The notes under the pieces: generated by a model
Database searches by the model: none
Seen by the model: only the letters and a program-made list of their open reading frames with translations
Told to the model about the DNA's origin: nothing
NCBI GenBank assembly: GCA_002413045.1
Contig: DHWF01000036.1
Coordinates: 1 to 64,000 of the forward strand
Direction: 5' to 3'
From: Chloroflexi bacterium UBA5189
GTDB lineage: Bacteria; Chloroflexota; Limnocylindria; Limnocylindrales; CSP1-4
DNA length: 64,000 nucleotides
Position numbers and translations under genes: made by a program
In this document: positions 42,986 to 51,928 of the stretch, piece by piece
Layout: every line of letters begins with the position of its first letter
Numbering within the stretch: the first letter of the stretch is position 1

Positions 42986-44247
42986 GCGAGATTCGCCACG
43001 TCTCCGCGGCGGTCGCCCGCCGCTTCCTCGTCAAGCGCCACCTGCTCGCGCCGCCGCGGCAACTCCCGGCCGAGCCGGAGAGCGTCCTCCGCGTCATCGA
43101 TCGGATCGGCAGCCTCCAGTTCGACCCGCTCGAGGTTGCCGGTCGCAACCACGACCTGGTCCTGCTCGCCCGGATCGCGGGCTATCGCCGCCCCTGGACC
43201 GACCACTGGCTGTACGAGGACCGGCGGCTCTACGAGACGTACAACAAGGGCCTCTCGATCGTGCCCGTTGCCGAGCTGCCCTGGTACCGGCACACGTGGG
43301 ACCGGAGCCACGCGGAGCTGTCCGGCGCCGGTGAGGCGTTCGACGTCCACGCCCCGCTCGTCGAGGAGCTCCTGGCACGCATCCGTGATGGCGGCCCGCT
43401 GCTCCCGCGCGAGGTCGGGCCGCGGGAGGCCATCGACTGGTACTGGCGCCCCACGAACCAGGTCCGGGCCATTCTCGAAGGGCTCGCCGAGGCCGGCATC
43501 CTCGGGATCGCCCGGCGCGAGGGCAACCTCCGCGTCTACGACCTCGTCGAGCGCCTCTTTCCGGCCGAGGTGCTCGCCGCGCGCGTACCCGAGGACGAGC
43601 AGCGCGTGCACCGGCTGCAGTCGCGCTATCGCGGCGGCGGGCTGCTCGGGACCGGCGGGCAGCAGGAGCTCTGGGTCGGGACCTATCGGCGGGCAGCGGA
43701 GAAGGCGGTGGCCCGGAACCTGCTCGTCGAGCGCGGCGACCTCGTGCCGGTGGCCGTGGAGGGTGTGAAGGGCGAGCGGTTCGTGGTCCGGGAGGACCTC
43801 GAGATCCTCGCCGAGGCCGAGCGCGAGGTCGGCGCGGGCGAGCCACCCGGCGGTGTCGAGCCGGGTGTCGCGTTCCTCGCGCCGCTCGATCCGTTCTGCT
43901 GGGATCGCGAGCTGCTGCGCCGGCTGTTCGACTTCGACTACGTGTGGGAGGTCTACGTCCCGGCTGCGAAGCGGCGCTGGGGCTACTACGTGCTGCCGAT
44001 CCTCTTCGGCGACCGGCTCGTCGGGCGGATCGAGCCGCGCATCGAGCGGCGAGCGGGCACGCTCAAGGTCATCGACATCTGGTGGGAAGCCGGCTTCGAC
44101 CCGTTCGCGGACCCGGTGTTCGCCCCGGCATTCGCCACCGCCATCGCGGCGCACCAGGGCTTCGGCGGCACGAAACGGCTCACGCTCCCCCGCTCCGCCC
44201 GACTCAGACCCTTCACGACCGAGGTCCGGGCGATCCTGGGACGCTGA
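42982..44247 (+). CDS. AlkZ/YcaQ-like DNA glycosylase (HTH_42 family)
   Basis: A 421-residue winged-helix protein of the AlkZ/YcaQ family. The catalytic QxD-type motif is present as Gln46-Phe47-Asp48 in GSLQFDPL. RNHDLVLLARIAGY and the DRRLYETYNKGLSIVP segment follow as in the family, as do PLDPFCWDRELLRRLFDFDYVWEVYVP and GYYVLPILFGDRLVGRIEP near the C-terminus. AlkZ and YcaQ unhook interstrand crosslinks by base excision. The GTG start overlaps the NUDIX stop. The coupling with a NUDIX enzyme suggests a small DNA or nucleotide-damage unit. Confidence 0.82.
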   Translation: MSEIRHVSAAVARRFLVKRHLLAPPRQLPAEPESVLRVIDRIGSLQFDPLEVAGRNHDLVLLARIAGYRRPWTDHWLYEDRRLYETYNKGLSIVPVAELPWYRHTWDRSHAELSGAGEAFDVHAPLVEELLARIRDGGPLLPREVGPREAIDWYWRPTNQVRAILEGLAEAGILGIARREGNLRVYDLVERLFPAEVLAARVPEDEQRVHRLQSRYRGGGLLGTGGQQELWVGTYRRAAEKAVARNLLVERGDLVPVAVEGVKGERFVVREDLEILAEAEREVGAGEPPGGVEPGVAFLAPLDPFCWDRELLRRLFDFDYVWEVYVPAAKRRWGYYVLPILFGDRLVGRIEPRIERRAGTLKVIDIWWEAGFDPFADPVFAPAFATAIAAHQGFGGTKRLTLPRSARLRPFTTEVRAILGR

Positions 44248-44559
44248 CATGGGCGCTGACTCGCGCGGCTTTCCGTTTGAAATGAACGCCGGCCCAGTTT
44301 CTGCCTCGGTTCCGGGCTGGCACGAGTGCGAACGAGCCGTCCGCTTCGAGGAAATGTGCTCGATCCACGCTCGAAGTCGCGGCGAGATGGCCCACTCGTG
44401 CATCGCGGCCGCCGCCTGCGTCCGGCCAGCCCGCCAATCGATGCGATCGTGTTCACTTGAAACGGAAACCTGCACGCGCGGAACCAGGACCCGACGCTGT
44501 GGGACGATGGCGCGTGTCGGCGCCGGTTTGTCGCGAGCGAAACCCACAGGAGGCAGCAC
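44248..44559. other. intergenic region
   Basis: About 310 bp between the AlkZ-like gene and the OsmC gene. No convincing coding frame on either strand. The only clear signal is the AGGAGG ribosome binding site just before the OsmC ATG. A promoter for OsmC is expected but none stands out. Confidence 0.4.
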
Positions 44560-45003
44560 ATGGCCGAGGTCCGTAATGCCCAGGTCACGTGGACGGGCGA
44601 CCTGCTCACCGGCGGCGGCACGATCGACTATGTCTCCAGCGGCGTGTTCAGCCGGATGCCGGTCTCATGGGCTGCCCGGACCGGGCCCCACAACGGCAAG
44701 ACCTCGCCGGAGGAGCTCCTCGCCGCAGCGCACGGTGCCTGCTTCTCGATGGCCTTCTCCGCTCGTCTGGCGAAGAACGGCACGCCGGCGACGAAGCTCA
44801 CCGTGAAGGCCGAAGTCACCTTCGACAACGCGTCGGGCGGCTGGAAGGTCACCACGAGCCGGATCACCGTCGTCGGCGACGTGCCCGGGATCGACCTCGA
44901 AACGTTCCGGACGATCGCCGCTGACGCCAAGGAGAACTGCCCGATCTCGATCGCCCTGAAGGGCAACGTCGAGCTCGTCGTCGACGCGAGCCTGGCGGCC
45001 TGA
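44560..45003 (+). CDS. osmC: OsmC-family peroxiredoxin
   Basis: A 147-residue protein of the OsmC/Ohr family. The peroxidatic Cys61 lies in AAAHGACFSM and the resolving Cys127 in KENCPIS, the standard pair. SPEELLAAAHGAC and the central helix are typical of the OsmC branch. It reduces organic hydroperoxides in a thiol-dependent manner. AGGAGG eight bases upstream of the ATG supports the start. It precedes the MMPL transporter by 4 bp, so the two are probably an operon. Confidence 0.88.
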   Translation: MAEVRNAQVTWTGDLLTGGGTIDYVSSGVFSRMPVSWAARTGPHNGKTSPEELLAAAHGACFSMAFSARLAKNGTPATKLTVKAEVTFDNASGGWKVTTSRITVVGDVPGIDLETFRTIAADAKENCPISIALKGNVELVVDASLAA

Positions 45004-45007
45004 CCGG

Positions 45008-47341
45008 ATGTTCACGCGCTGGGGCGCCTTCGTCTATCGCCGCCGGCGCTGGCTCGTCCTGCTCGCGTTCGTCATCGCCGGGGGGCTCGGATCGCTCGCC
45101 GGGGGCGCCTCGGCCCACCTGACCAGCGGTGGCTGGCTCGATCCGACTTCCGAATCGGCCCAGGTCGGCGACCGGCTCCAGGCCGACTTTGGCGGCGGTC
45201 GCACGTCGTTCGTGGCCCTCTTCCGCTCGACCGATCCGAGCGCGGCCGCGACCTCGGCGGCCTTCCAGGCCGCGATCGCCACGACCCTCGCTCCCGTGCT
45301 GAAGCTCGATGGCGTCACCGGCGTGACCGGCTACGCCCAGACCAACGATGCGCGTTTCATCAGCGTGAAGGGCGACGCGGCGTACGTCCTGATCGGGCTC
45401 GACGTCGACGAGGATCAGTCGATCGCGCTCGTCGATCCGGTCAAGCAGACGCTCGCGACGCCGAGTGGCTACTCGGTCGCGCTCACCGGTTTCGGCCCCG
45501 TCCAGCAGGACTCGCAGCGGCTCTCGGAGGCGGACCTTACGCGCGCGGAGACCGTCTCGTTGCCGATCGCCGCGATCGTCCTGATCCTCGTCTTCACCTC
45601 GCTGATCGCGGCGGGCATGCCGCTGCTCGTCGCCGGCCTCGCGATCCCGAGCTCGGTGGGGCTGATCGGGCTCGTGGCCCAGCGGACGGAAATGAGCATC
45701 TACGTCCTCAACATCGCGACGATGCTCGGCCTCGCCCTCGCGATCGACTACTCGTTATTCCTCACGAGCCGATTCCGCGAAGAGCTGGCGCGTGGCCGAA
45801 CGGTCGAGCAGGCGGTCGAGCGAGCGGTGGGCACGGCCGGCAAGGCGGTCCTGTTCTCCGGCGTCGCGGTCGCGATCGGGCTTTCGGGGCTGCTCTGGTT
45901 CCGCGCGAGTGCCCTGAGCTCGATCGGGCTCGGTGGCGCGATCGTCGTGCTCGCCTCGGTGTTCTACAGCCTGACCTTCCTGCCGGCGATCCTGGGCATG
46001 CTCGGCCACCGGGTGAACTCGTTGTCCGTCGGCGGGATGCTGCGCCGGCTCGGCCTCCGGCGGGACCGGACCGACGCGGTTCGGCGGTCGCGCTGGGAGC
46101 GCGTGGCGATCGGCGTCATGCGGCGGCCGTTCGCGGTGCTGATCCCGGTGCTGGCGCTCCTCCTGATCGTCGGTTCGCCGTACCTGCGGCTGACCCAGGG
46201 CGTGCCGGACGCGACGGTCTATCCCGCGGGCGTCGCCAGCCGCGACGCGTGGGTCGCGCTCCAGACCGAGTTCCGCGCCGGCGAGACGACCCCGATCGTG
46301 ATCCTCCTCGACACCAAGGCGGACCCGACCAGCGCCGCGTCGATCGCGGCGGTCACCGCCGTCGCGGGCCGAATCGCGGCGGTAGACGGCATCGATCGGG
46401 TCGAGGGTCCGTTCTCGATGACGGATCCCGCGACCGGGCAGCCGATGACGCCGGAGCAGGTCGCCCAGCTGTACGCGGCGCCGGCGGGATCGCTCCCGCC
46501 GGAGATCGCCGCGGCGGTGGCGCGACTGCGCGACGCCTACATCCGCGGCAACGTCGTCCAGCTCGATGCAGTCAGCCCGCTGAAATCATCCGAGCCGGCG
46601 GGCACCGAGGTCATCACGCGGGTCCGTGCCGTCCCGCTGGACGCGGGGATCAGCCGGATGCAGGTCGGCGGCGCGGCGGCGCTCGGTGAGGACTTCCTGC
46701 TCAGCCAGGCCGACCGGATCCCGTGGGCCGTCGGCACCACGCTCCTCGCCTCCGCGATCATCCTGTTCCTGCTGTTCGGGTCGCTGGCGATCCCGATCAA
46801 GGCCGTGATCATGACGCTGCTGTCACTGACGGCGAGCTTCGGCGCCCTGGTCTGGATCTTCCAGGAGGGCAACCTGCATCAGCTGCTCAACTTCCAGCCG
46901 CTCGGGTACACGATCGCGGGCAACCCGGTGATCATGTTCGCCGTGCTCATCGGCCTGTCGATGGACTACGAGGTCCTGCTGCTGTCGCGGATGCAGGAGT
47001 CGTACCGACGCACCGGCGACAACACCGCCGCGGTGGCCGATGGCCTCGCCCGAACCGCGGGCGTCATCACCGGCGCGGCGCTGATCATGGTCACGGTCTT
47101 CGCGGCGTTCGCTCTCGCCGATACCGTCACGATCAAGAGCATCGGCGTGGGCATGGCCCTCGCCGTCGCACTCGACGCGACGATCGTGCGGGTCCTGCTC
47201 GTACCGGCCACCATGCGCCTGCTCGGCAAGTGGAACTGGTGGGCGCCAGGCCCGCTCGGCCGGCTGGCGGCGCGATTCGGGTTCAGCCACGTGGAGGACG
47301 AGGAGGACCTGGCGGCGGCCGGCGCGGCTGCGCCGGCATAG
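45008..47341 (+). CDS. MMPL family transporter
   Basis: A 777-residue RND-superfamily protein with two MMPL domains. Each half has one N-terminal helix, a large outer domain of ~130 residues, then a five-helix bundle. DYSLFLTSRFREE in the first half and DYEVLLLSRMQESYRRTGD in the second are the conserved helix-loop motifs; Asp-Tyr pairs in TM4 and TM10 match proton-coupled MMPL pumps. The C-terminus is a short acidic tail. Such proteins export lipids or hydrophobic compounds in actinobacteria and Chloroflexota. The substrate is unknown. Confidence 0.88.
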   Translation: MFTRWGAFVYRRRRWLVLLAFVIAGGLGSLAGGASAHLTSGGWLDPTSESAQVGDRLQADFGGGRTSFVALFRSTDPSAAATSAAFQAAIATTLAPVLKLDGVTGVTGYAQTNDARFISVKGDAAYVLIGLDVDEDQSIALVDPVKQTLATPSGYSVALTGFGPVQQDSQRLSEADLTRAETVSLPIAAIVLILVFTSLIAAGMPLLVAGLAIPSSVGLIGLVAQRTEMSIYVLNIATMLGLALAIDYSLFLTSRFREELARGRTVEQAVERAVGTAGKAVLFSGVAVAIGLSGLLWFRASALSSIGLGGAIVVLASVFYSLTFLPAILGMLGHRVNSLSVGGMLRRLGLRRDRTDAVRRSRWERVAIGVMRRPFAVLIPVLALLLIVGSPYLRLTQGVPDATVYPAGVASRDAWVALQTEFRAGETTPIVILLDTKADPTSAASIAAVTAVAGRIAAVDGIDRVEGPFSMTDPATGQPMTPEQVAQLYAAPAGSLPPEIAAAVARLRDAYIRGNVVQLDAVSPLKSSEPAGTEVITRVRAVPLDAGISRMQVGGAAALGEDFLLSQADRIPWAVGTTLLASAIILFLLFGSLAIPIKAVIMTLLSLTASFGALVWIFQEGNLHQLLNFQPLGYTIAGNPVIMFAVLIGLSMDYEVLLLSRMQESYRRTGDNTAAVADGLARTAGVITGAALIMVTVFAAFALADTVTIKSIGVGMALAVALDATIVRVLLVPATMRLLGKWNWWAPGPLGRLAARFGFSHVEDEEDLAAAGAAAPA

Positions 47342-47367
47342 CCATCGACCGAGGAGGAGGGCGAGAC

Positions 47368-47934
47368 ATGGACACGCAGGATCACGAACAGCCGGCCACG
47401 GCGGGCACGGCGGCGGGTACGCCGCCACCGGAGACCGGGCCGGTCCGAGGCTATCGCTGGGAGTGGGGGCGCGAGGAGGACCGGCGGCCGCAGCTGCCGT
47501 GGATCGGCATCTTCATCCTCGTCTACGGCGTGCTGCTGCTCGTCGCGCGCCTTGCGCCGCAGTACCTCGTCGGCAGCAACCTGGTGGTCCTGGCCGCGGG
47601 CCTCGCATTCCTCATCGCCTGGCTGGTTCGCCGTGGCACGTTCGCGCTCTACGCCGGTGCCTTCCTGACCGCGGCGTCGATTCCCGGCCTGGTCGCGAGC
47701 CTCAACTACGACCTCGGCCAGGGGTTCGGCACCCTGTGCTACGGCGTCGCGTTCCTGTTCATCGCGCTGGTCCGGGCCTCGCGGGGCGGCGGGATCGGCT
47801 GGCAGGCGCTGATCGGCGTGCTGCTCGTCGCGCTCGGCGGCTCGCAGATGGCGCTGCCGGACGCGGCGTCCCTGGTACTCCCGATCCTGCTCGTCGCGCT
47901 CGGCCTGGTGCTGCTCACGCGCGGACGCAGCTAG
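47368..47934 (+). CDS. small multi-helix membrane protein
   Basis: A 188-residue protein. A charged, Pro/Gly/Thr-rich cytoplasmic N-terminus (about 50 residues) precedes five or six short hydrophobic helices of ~20 residues. GAGGAGGAGGG lies upstream of the ATG. No family is recognised; Phe/Tyr-rich loops and length resemble membrane proteins of unknown function that accompany MMPL genes. It follows the transporter by 26 bp on the same strand. Confidence 0.6.
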   Translation: MDTQDHEQPATAGTAAGTPPPETGPVRGYRWEWGREEDRRPQLPWIGIFILVYGVLLLVARLAPQYLVGSNLVVLAAGLAFLIAWLVRRGTFALYAGAFLTAASIPGLVASLNYDLGQGFGTLCYGVAFLFIALVRASRGGGIGWQALIGVLLVALGGSQMALPDAASLVLPILLVALGLVLLTRGRS

Positions 47935-47947
47935 CGCGTCGCGCGCT
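47933..47947. terminator. small hairpin between convergent genes
   Basis: AGCGCG and CGCGCT form a perfect 6-bp stem with a 3-base loop in the gap between two convergent stops. It may end both transcripts. Confidence 0.35.
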
Positions 47948-49281
47948 CAGGCGACCGCGGCAGCCAGGGCTACGTCGATTGCGGTCGCGAGCCGATCGAC
48001 GATCGCGGTCAGCTCCTCGTCCGTGGTGACGAACGGCGGCCCGAGGACGATCGCGTCGCCGTTCGTGCCGTCGGCGAGGCCGGTGCTCGGATACAGGAGG
48101 ACGCCCTCCGCACGGCCGGCGCGCAGGACGCCCTCGGTGATCCGGTCGGCGCGCGGGAACGGAGCGCGACTCTCGCGGTCCGCGACCAGCTCCACGCCGA
48201 GCAGCAGCCCCCGCCCGCGAATCTCGCCCACGTGGGGATGGCCGTCCAGGCGATCGTGGAGGCGCGCGAGCAGGAGCTCGCCCTTCGTGTCCGCGGCCTC
48301 GACGAGCCTCTCCGTCTCGAGGATCCGGAGGACCTCACCGGCAACCGCCGCACCAACGGCGTGGTGCGAGTACGTGAACCCGTGGACGAAGCCCGGGCCG
48401 TCCATCACGGCGTCGAAGACGCCGCCGGACGCGGCGACCAGCCCGAACGGCGTATAGCCCGACGCGCCACCCTTCGCGCCGACCAGGATGTCCGGCCGGA
48501 TCCCCCAGTGGTCGACGCCGAACCAGCGCCCGGTCCGCCCGAACCCGGTCATCACCTCGTCGGCGATGAGCAGGACGCCGTGGCGGCGGCAGACCTCCGC
48601 GATCGCCGCCCAGTAGCCGTCCGGTGGCACCGCGGCCGCGAGCGTCGCACCGACGATGGGCTCGGCGACGAATGCCGCGACCGTGCCCGGGCCGGCCGCG
48701 GTGATCGCCTGGTCCAGCTCGGCCGCCAGCTCGTCGGCGTCACCGAGGGCGTTGGCGCCCGGCTCGCCGGCGCGATACGGGTATGCCGCGGAGACGTGTC
48801 GGAATCGGCCGAGCCACGCCTCGTACGGGCGCCGCAGCGGCTTGCGCCCTGACAGGTCGAGGGCGCCAAGGGTGTTGCCGTGATAGCTCCCCCACCGGGC
48901 GAACACGATCCAGCGGTCTGTCTCTCCTCGCGCAACGTGATAGGTCCGGGCCAGCTTGAGCGCCGATTCCATCGCCTCCGACCCGCCGGCGACCGGATAG
49001 ATCGCCGGGTCGTCCATCGGGAGGTGCGGCGCAAGCGCGGCCGCGTACCGCTCGAGCGGCTCGGTCGTGAACGAGGTGCCGTGTGCGTAGGCGACGCGCA
49101 ACGCCTGCTCTGCCATGACGCGGGCGACGGACTCGCGCCCGTGTCCGATCCCGACCACGACGGCGCCGCCGGCCGCGTCCAGGTAGGCCTTCCCGGTCGC
49201 ATCCCAAATCGTCGCGCCCTCGGCGCGAACGGCAACCGGGAGCGCGGCATCGGACGAGCGGCGGAAGACGCGACCAGTCAT
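47947..49281 (-). CDS. class III PLP-dependent aminotransferase
   Basis: A 444-residue fold-type I aminotransferase. PVAGGSEAMESALKLAR, the aromatic pocket WGSYHGNTLGAL, FVAEPIVGATL, ADEVMTGFGRTG with Asp241 contacting the pyridine nitrogen, and Lys270 in VGAKGGASGY binding PLP are all present. It belongs to the omega-amino-acid/ornithine-type group (COG0160/0161). The specific amino donor, such as an omega-amino acid or a diamine, cannot be read. The ATG is the first that leaves the whole fold. It is on the minus strand directly after the DUF4280 gene. Confidence 0.85.
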   Translation of the reverse strand: MTGRVFRRSSDAALPVAVRAEGATIWDATGKAYLDAAGGAVVVGIGHGRESVARVMAEQALRVAYAHGTSFTTEPLERYAAALAPHLPMDDPAIYPVAGGSEAMESALKLARTYHVARGETDRWIVFARWGSYHGNTLGALDLSGRKPLRRPYEAWLGRFRHVSAAYPYRAGEPGANALGDADELAAELDQAITAAGPGTVAAFVAEPIVGATLAAAVPPDGYWAAIAEVCRRHGVLLIADEVMTGFGRTGRWFGVDHWGIRPDILVGAKGGASGYTPFGLVAASGGVFDAVMDGPGFVHGFTYSHHAVGAAVAGEVLRILETERLVEAADTKGELLLARLHDRLDGHPHVGEIRGRGLLLGVELVADRESRAPFPRADRITEGVLRAGRAEGVLLYPSTGLADGTNGDAIVLGPPFVTTDEELTAIVDRLATAIDVALAAAVA

Positions 49282-49289
49282 GCCCGAGA

Positions 49290-49682
49290 TCAGCCGACCG
49301 ACGCCTTCTGCTGGCCTTCGCTGTCGATCGTGATCGAGCCTCCCCACATGCAGGTACACGTGCTGTCCTTCGTCAGCGCAGGCATGTTGCCCACCGAGGT
49401 CTTGGCGGACCCAGGCGACCACTGCTTCATGGGGGACGGCACGCATGGCGCCGGCGTGTGGACGCCGCTCGCGGCGGAGGTCGCCGCGATGACCGTCGGG
49501 TTCTGCGACGAGTTGCACATCCCGAATGTCGGAATGTTTGCCATAGGCTTGAAGTCCATGACCGTCGCGACCGGCATGTCTCCCGCGGTCACTCTCGCGG
49601 TTGGCAGCACGATGAGGACGGCCTTGCCAGGGATGCCCTGGCTGCACTTGATCTGCGCACCATTGACGACGAACTCGCCCAA
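49290..49682 (-). CDS. DUF4280 PAAR-like protein
   Basis: A 130-residue protein of the DUF4280 family: VVNGAQIKCSQG near the start, LPTARVTAGDMPVATVMD, NIPTFGMCNSSQNPTV and TCTCMWGGSITI at the end are the conserved strands. It is a PAAR-like tip domain that caps the spike of contractile injection systems (T6SS and eCIS) or carries toxin domains. Here it stands alone without toxin extension and without sheath, tube or baseplate genes in the window. The aminotransferase gene starts 9 bp downstream. An eCIS or tail-like cluster elsewhere is possible. Confidence 0.82.
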   Translation of the reverse strand: MGEFVVNGAQIKCSQGIPGKAVLIVLPTARVTAGDMPVATVMDFKPMANIPTFGMCNSSQNPTVIAATSAASGVHTPAPCVPSPMKQWSPGSAKTSVGNMPALTKDSTCTCMWGGSITIDSEGQQKASVG

Positions 49683-49838
49683 CAGGCGTCCTCCTCACGA
49701 AGCACGGCCATCGTACGCACAAAGGAGGCGGTGCGTCGATGGCCGGGCGGGCAGATCGGTCGCAGCGAGTTCTCAGAATTCGCCGCGAGGCTGAGCCCGA
49801 CAACACCGCCGCAGTCCGCCTCCAGGAGCCGCATCGCA

Positions 49839-51908
49839 GTGACGAGCCAGACCACCGCCCATGTGGCCGACGAGCATGGCCTGACCCTCCCCGGCTCATG
49901 GCCGGGCCTCCACCCGACGCTGGATGAGCGATCCACGGAGTCGATGGGACACCCGCTCGGGCTGTCCCTCGCGCAAGAGGCGGTCCTCGGTCGAATCGCC
50001 GTCGGGGCGCTGCTGCTCGCAACGGGCGTGCTGTACCTGTGGGACCTCGGCGCCTCCGGCTGGGCGAATGCGTATTACTCGGCCGCTGCCCTCGCGGGCT
50101 CGCAGAGCTGGCTGGCCTTCCTGTTCGGCTCGTTCGATGCCGGCAACGCGATCACGGTCGACAAGACGCCGGCCGCGCTGTGGGTCATGTCACTCAGCGT
50201 GCGCATCTTCGGGCTCAGCTCGTGGAGCCTCCTCGTGCCCCAGGCGCTCATGGGCGTCGCCGCGGTCGGGATCCTGTACGCGACGGTGGCGCGGGTCGCG
50301 GGCAGGCTGGCCGGGCTCGTCGCCGGTGCGGTCCTCGCGCTCACGCCGGTCGCGGCACTCATGTTCCGGTTCAACAACCCAGACGCGCTGCTGGTCCTCC
50401 TGCTGGTCGCCGCCGCGTACGCACTCACCCGCGCGCTCGAGCGCGGTGCGACCCGCTGGCTCGTGCTCGCCGGCACGCTCGTCGGCTTCGCGTTCCTGGC
50501 CAAGATGCTCCAGGCGTTCCTGGTGATCCCGGCCTTCACCCTCGTGTACCTGTGGGCGGCGCCCACGACGCTGGTTCGGCGCGTCCTCCAGGTCGGGGCG
50601 GCGGCCCTGGCCGTCATCGTCTCGTCTGGCTGGTTCGTCGCGCTCGCCGTGCTCTGGCCCGCGGCCAGCCGCCCGTACATCGGCGGCTCGCAGACGAACA
50701 GCATCATCGACCTCATGCTCGGCTACAACGGGCTCGGCCGCATCAGCGGGAACGAGGTCGGCCGGGTCGGCGGCGGCAGCCCATTCAGCGACGGAGTCGG
50801 GTTCTTCCGGCTCTTCGATGGCGAAGTCGGCACGGAGATCGCGTGGCTGCTGCCCCTGGCCCTGATCGCGATCGTCGCCATCGTCATTGCGCGCCGGGCT
50901 GCCCCGAGGACGGATGCACTCCGCGCCCAGGCCGTGCTATGGGGCGGCTGGCTCGTCGTGACGGGTCTCGTCTTCAGCCTGATGCAGGGCATCTTCCACG
51001 AGTACTACACGGTCGCCCTCGCACCCGCGATCGGTGCGCTGGTCGGGATCGGTGTCGCGCTCGCGTGGCGGCATCGAAACAACCTCGAGGTCCGGATCGC
51101 CGCCGCGGCCGCGCTCGTCGTGTCGACGGGCTGGGTCATCCACCTCCTCGCCCTGAGCCCGGCCTGGGACCCGTGGCTCGTGCCACTCCTCCTCGGCGCC
51201 GCGACGGCGGCGGTCGCGCTGCTCCTCATCGCGCCGATCATCCGGCCGGCGCTCGCGCCAGTGGCGCTCGTCGTCGCGATCGCCGTCCTGCTCCTCGTCC
51301 CGGGCGTCGCATCGGTGGCAACGGCCGCCGAGGCGCACACGGGCGCCCTGCCGACCGCCGTGCCACAGGCAACCGTTGGCGTGGGACGCGGGCAGCTGCC
51401 GTTCGGCGGCAACGGGGGTTTCGGCGGCTTCGGCGGCTTCGGCGCAAACGGGACGCCCCCCGGCGGGCCTGGTGGCTTCGCGCTGGGTGCCCTCGGACGA
51501 GGCGGCTTCTTCGGCGGTCCTGGTCAGGGCGGCATCGGCGGGCTCCTCGACGCCTCGGCGGCGAGCCCCGAGCTCATCGCGGCGCTCCAGGCCGATGCCG
51601 GCGCCTACACCTGGACCGCGGCAACGACCGGCTCGAACAACGCGGCGGGCATCGCGCTTTCCTCGCAGACCTCGGTGATGGCCATCGGTGGCTTCAATGG
51701 CTCCGACCCCTCGCCGACCCTCGAGCAGTTCCAGGCCGACGTCGCCGCCGGCAAGATCCACTACTACGTCGCGACGCAGGACGCGGCCGGGTTCCGTGGC
51801 ACACAGGGCGGCTCGAACGCCGCCGCCGAGATCGCGGCGTGGGTCGAGGCGACCTTCACGCCGACGACCATCGGCGGCGCCACGGTCTACGACCTGAGCG
51901 CGAGGTAG
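49839..51908 (+). CDS. ArnT/YkcB-like GT39-type membrane glycosyltransferase
   Basis: A protein of about 689 residues. A charged N-terminus of ~50 residues leads into some 12 helices with the GT39/ArnT signatures: acidic first outer loop with LWDLGASGWANAYYSAA, then AITVDKTPAALWVMSLS, and RFNNPDALLVLLLVAAAYAL. A Gly/Phe-rich linker (GGFGGFGGFG repeats) joins a C-terminal soluble domain of ~110 residues rich in Thr and Asn. Such enzymes move mannose- or aminosugar-type residues from a polyprenyl-phosphate donor to cell-envelope acceptors. GTG with AGGAG ten bases upstream is chosen; ATG 49944 is the alternative. Confidence 0.8.
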   Translation: MTSQTTAHVADEHGLTLPGSWPGLHPTLDERSTESMGHPLGLSLAQEAVLGRIAVGALLLATGVLYLWDLGASGWANAYYSAAALAGSQSWLAFLFGSFDAGNAITVDKTPAALWVMSLSVRIFGLSSWSLLVPQALMGVAAVGILYATVARVAGRLAGLVAGAVLALTPVAALMFRFNNPDALLVLLLVAAAYALTRALERGATRWLVLAGTLVGFAFLAKMLQAFLVIPAFTLVYLWAAPTTLVRRVLQVGAAALAVIVSSGWFVALAVLWPAASRPYIGGSQTNSIIDLMLGYNGLGRISGNEVGRVGGGSPFSDGVGFFRLFDGEVGTEIAWLLPLALIAIVAIVIARRAAPRTDALRAQAVLWGGWLVVTGLVFSLMQGIFHEYYTVALAPAIGALVGIGVALAWRHRNNLEVRIAAAAALVVSTGWVIHLLALSPAWDPWLVPLLLGAATAAVALLLIAPIIRPALAPVALVVAIAVLLLVPGVASVATAAEAHTGALPTAVPQATVGVGRGQLPFGGNGGFGGFGGFGANGTPPGGPGGFALGALGRGGFFGGPGQGGIGGLLDASAASPELIAALQADAGAYTWTAATTGSNNAAGIALSSQTSVMAIGGFNGSDPSPTLEQFQADVAAGKIHYYVATQDAAGFRGTQGGSNAAAEIAAWVEATFTPTTIGGATVYDLSAR

Positions 51909-51928
51909 CCGGGCAGGCTCCAGGTGCC

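Noticed and set aside
42604..44559. 651-codon minus-strand frame opposite the NUDIX and AlkZ-like genes
   Set aside because: It is antisense to two well-supported genes and consists of charged low-complexity sequence.
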